Below, in pieces: positions 61,576 to 64,000 of a stretch of DNA of 64,000 nucleotides. The translations under genes were made by a program, and so were the position numbers. The notes below the pieces were generated by a model. That model was not told the origin of the DNA. It saw only the letters and a program-made list of their open reading frames with translations, and ran no database searches. Origin of the DNA: Escallonia rubra (Eukaryota > Streptophyta > Magnoliopsida > Escalloniales > Escalloniaceae); the NCBI GenBank assembly GCA_033065855.1, contig JAVXUO010002005.1, positions 372,001 to 436,000 of the forward strand, written 5' to 3'. The first letter of the stretch is position 1. Each line of letters starts with the position of its first letter.

Positions 61576-62050
61576 TCTCGTATTAGGGAGTGCATGGTGA
61601 CATTCTTGTTTGATAAAGCATTTTGGTTCAATTTTGAGTATAGCATCCATCGTGTCATGTTGGGTTACGGCTTAATTAGGAGCGAGAGAAATGGGAATGA
61701 GGTTATCGACAGCGGAGAGACAAGCTGCCGGAGAGGGGGAGAGGCACCGCCGTCGACGGAAAGAGGCAATGCCAGAGACGGAAAAGAGGTGCCGACGACA
61801 GTAGTGATTGTCATGGTTTTGATGCGCCACTCGGAAAGAGAAATTGTTAAGTCTGACGATGTAGATTTATCTTTGATCTTTATAGGAATGCCCCTTGGGA
61901 CGAGCCACCTAATCCCTTTTGACTCTTTGTTAACACGAGAAACCCAGTTCCAACTCGTGGTCATGTCGTAAGAGACAAGGGTCTGGATGGAGTTGACCAA
62001 AAAAAGAGCAGGTTAGGTTGAGTCTTAGGAGCCCGAAGAACATCATGGCA
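61576..62050. other. Intergenic DNA left of the LINE
   Basis: A 125-codon open frame at 61594-61971 has an opposing open frame and no recognisable domain. I see no reliable gene. Confidence 0.4.
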
Positions 62051-62062
62051 TATTGGAGTAGT

Positions 62063-62706
62063 GTGGACTGCCTGGAAAAAAGTCCTGGATTTGGCTCATG
62101 ATCTTGAGCTCATAACAAGTAAGCATTCTACCCCTTTACATAGACCACCCAAACTGATTAAATGGTTAATGCCTTCCACAGATAACCTCAAATGCAACAC
62201 AGATGGATGCGCCAAAGATAGCTGCCAAGGAGGATATGGAGGCATCATCAGGGATGACCAAGGCCATTGGAAAGGAGGCTTTTGGGGATGCTTATCTACT
62301 AAAGATAGCTTAGAAGCCGAAGTGTTTGGAATACTCAAAGCGCTACAAGTTATTAAAGAGCAACTTTTGCACGGAGTGACGATCGAAACTGATTCTTTGA
62401 TAGCCCAAAAGTTGTTGACAGCTGAAGATTATGATCGATTTCATCCATTATGTAATATTATACATGATTGTCGCTTTTTAATTAGGGAGACAAATTCTAG
62501 CATTTTTCACATATATCGTGAGAGCAACCAATGTGCGGACATGCTAGCGAATTGTGGTAGTAGACAGGATGGGGCTTTTGTTTATCTCGACCTCCCCCCT
62601 GTTGAATTATATGAACTGCTTGTTGCAGATGTAAACGGGGTGGAATATCCTCGGTCCTAGTTTTTGTTCGTATTAATATAGTTGTTTCCTTTTGAAGCAA
62701 AAAAAA
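62063..62706 (+). mobile_element. 5'-truncated LINE, 644 bp, with intact C-terminal RNase H domain, A tail and 12-bp target duplication
   Basis: TATTGGAGTAGT occurs perfectly at 62051-62062 and again at 62707-62718, right after an A-run at about 62699-62706. Between them the plus strand is open from the 5' break to TAG at 62658-62660, then a short 3' tail. The protein has an RVT_3-type RNase H fold: CNTDGC (first Asp), SLEAEVFGILKALQ (Glu), IETDSLIAQKLL (Asp), and RESNQCADMLAN (last Asp), so all four acidic positions are present. This is the usual C-terminus of plant L1-like ORF2. Endonuclease and reverse transcriptase are missing, as expected of 5' truncation during target-primed reverse transcription. 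The copy cannot move by itself. The clean duplication implies recent insertion. Confidence 0.9.
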
Positions 62707-62718
62707 TATTGGAGTAGT

Positions 62719-64000
62719 TTTATGGGACCTGTAAAGATTTAAACCCATGACAAGGCCCTGGAGGCCTCTCCCTAGTTAGACCCTTTCTATAAATGCGGAT
62801 CTCATCTCATCTGATTTGAATTTTAATCGTAATCCTAAAAATTCTTTTTTTTTTCTTTTAATCAAACGAACGAGGCTCAACACATCTTAAATATTAAAAA
62901 CAACTTGGCATTATGGCTCACAATTGTTTCAAAGTTGCCACTTTCGCGTTATTTAAGTATAAACTTTTGAATTAAGGCTGGACACTCTCATCATTTTTCC
63001 TATATTTTTGGGTCCCTTACGGTCTTCAGCTTGCGCCTATAACCTTCGCTCATCCAATGTTAGGAGGACTAGAGGGAGTACGACCTGAATGTCTTTCATT
63101 TATCTATTTTTTGGTTCACAGAAAGTTAGTTGAGTATTAGATTAGATTTTCATTAGAATGCAGCCTTCATGAACGTGGCACGACGGACGAATGAGATGAG
63201 ATGAAAAGACTTTCAGACAATAAGAGTTAGCAGCTTATTCTCATCTAACTTTATCCGTTTAATTCTACTGCGTTATCTCTATCACCACTCTAATCAATAA
63301 GAGATTTTCAGCTTTCTCGGTAACGCACGGATAATCTCCAAAGTGTTGTCACGGCTCAAGTCTCGACCCAAATCAAGCTCCATATCTAACCCACAAGAAT
63401 ACCTGACCTTTACATTAGGCTTTGCTCCAATTTGATTCATCTCATGTACAACTAAGCTCGTTTAGAGTGAGACACTGGGGCCTATCTGGTTAAGTCTTTC
63501 TCTTTCGTGTCTTCGTTTCAATATTATTGTTTTAATCATTGCTGAGCAAACGTTTGGTAAGTGAATATCAAAAATATCTTGAGTGTGTTTATATAAGGTA
63601 TTTCAAGTGTAAATTTCACTTTGTCTTGAGCATCTGAAAGCATCTTGAATGAAATTTCAAGTGTAAATTTCACTTTGTCTTCATCAAAATACACTTTGAA
63701 GGTGTTTTCAGAATTCTCAATAACCTTTTTGGCTTAGGTAACAACTACTTACTATATGCATTTTTTGCTCTCGTGAAGAAAACAAAAATTAAAATCAGAA
63801 AATTGACCCAATTTTTACTTAGGGCCTATAATCTTCTTCTTTAAACCCCCCCCTCCCCTCCGGCGCCATGGTATGAGTGGCTAACAAGCTACAAGTCCCA
63901 TGGAATATTAATCCACCAATGCTTGGTGTAACATACTAGTATAATGATCTGTTATAACATGTCAGTCCGCTTTGAAGAATGTTGCGAGCCCGAAAAAGAA
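62719..64000. other. Intergenic DNA at the right edge
   Basis: No gene recognised. A 28-base phrase beginning 'atttcaagtgtaaatttcac' occurs twice (about 63600 and 63653). Confidence 0.45.

Noticed and set aside
61594-61971. 125-codon frame left of the LINE
   Set aside because: No domain, overlapping open frame on the other strand, and no promoter or splice evidence.

Overview
The window is nuclear DNA of a flowering plant, most likely a eudicot. It has intron-rich genes with GT-AG introns, long AT-rich intergenic stretches, solo LTRs, LINE fragments, a MITE, Helitron-like repeats and many microsatellites. The proteins are plant-type (AHL, PIRL, plant RRN3, a PHT3;3-like carrier). I do not claim a species. 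I saw no prokaryotic, organellar, CRISPR or tRNA features.

Layout. A truncated chalcone-synthase-type pseudogene lies at the left edge (1-313). About 3 kb of repeat-rich DNA leads to an AT-hook motif nuclear-localized gene on + (coding 3741-9020, 5 exons, 335 aa). Converging on it from the right is a large gene on - for the RNA polymerase I initiation factor RRN3/TIF-IA (coding 24626 down to 9618, 15 coding exons, 627 aa). From 25.4 to 38.7 kb there is a mobile-element zone: two solo LTRs with perfect 5-bp target duplications, a tandem pair of 1.2-kb Helitron-like units, and a segmental duplication that preserves what looks like the unoccupied insertion site. A plant Ras-group-related LRR gene (PIRL4/5-like) follows on + (38742-40765, 3 exons, 569 aa). 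A possible one-exon 91-aa gene sits at 44953-45228. The gene for eIF6 is on + (47273-52523, 7 coding exons, exactly 245 aa). A mitochondrial phosphate carrier of the PHT3;3 type is on - (59569-57694, 5 exons) with one apparent 1-nt frameshift in exon 2. The right end holds a perfect 303-bp Mutator-type MITE and a 5'-truncated LINE with target duplication, A tail and an intact RNase H domain.

How the genes relate. RRN3 (rRNA transcription) and eIF6 (60S subunit maturation and anti-association) both serve ribosome production, and both carry telo-box AAACCCTAA motifs near their presumed transcription starts, as does the AHL gene. This fits shared growth-linked control but does not show that the neighbourhood is a functional cluster. 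Exon boundaries were derived by hand from splice consensus, reading-frame continuity and recalled family sequence. No wholly new system is evident; the strongest leads are the Helitron array with its empty-site paralog, the palindromic MITE, the young LINE insertion and the single-base lesion in the carrier gene.
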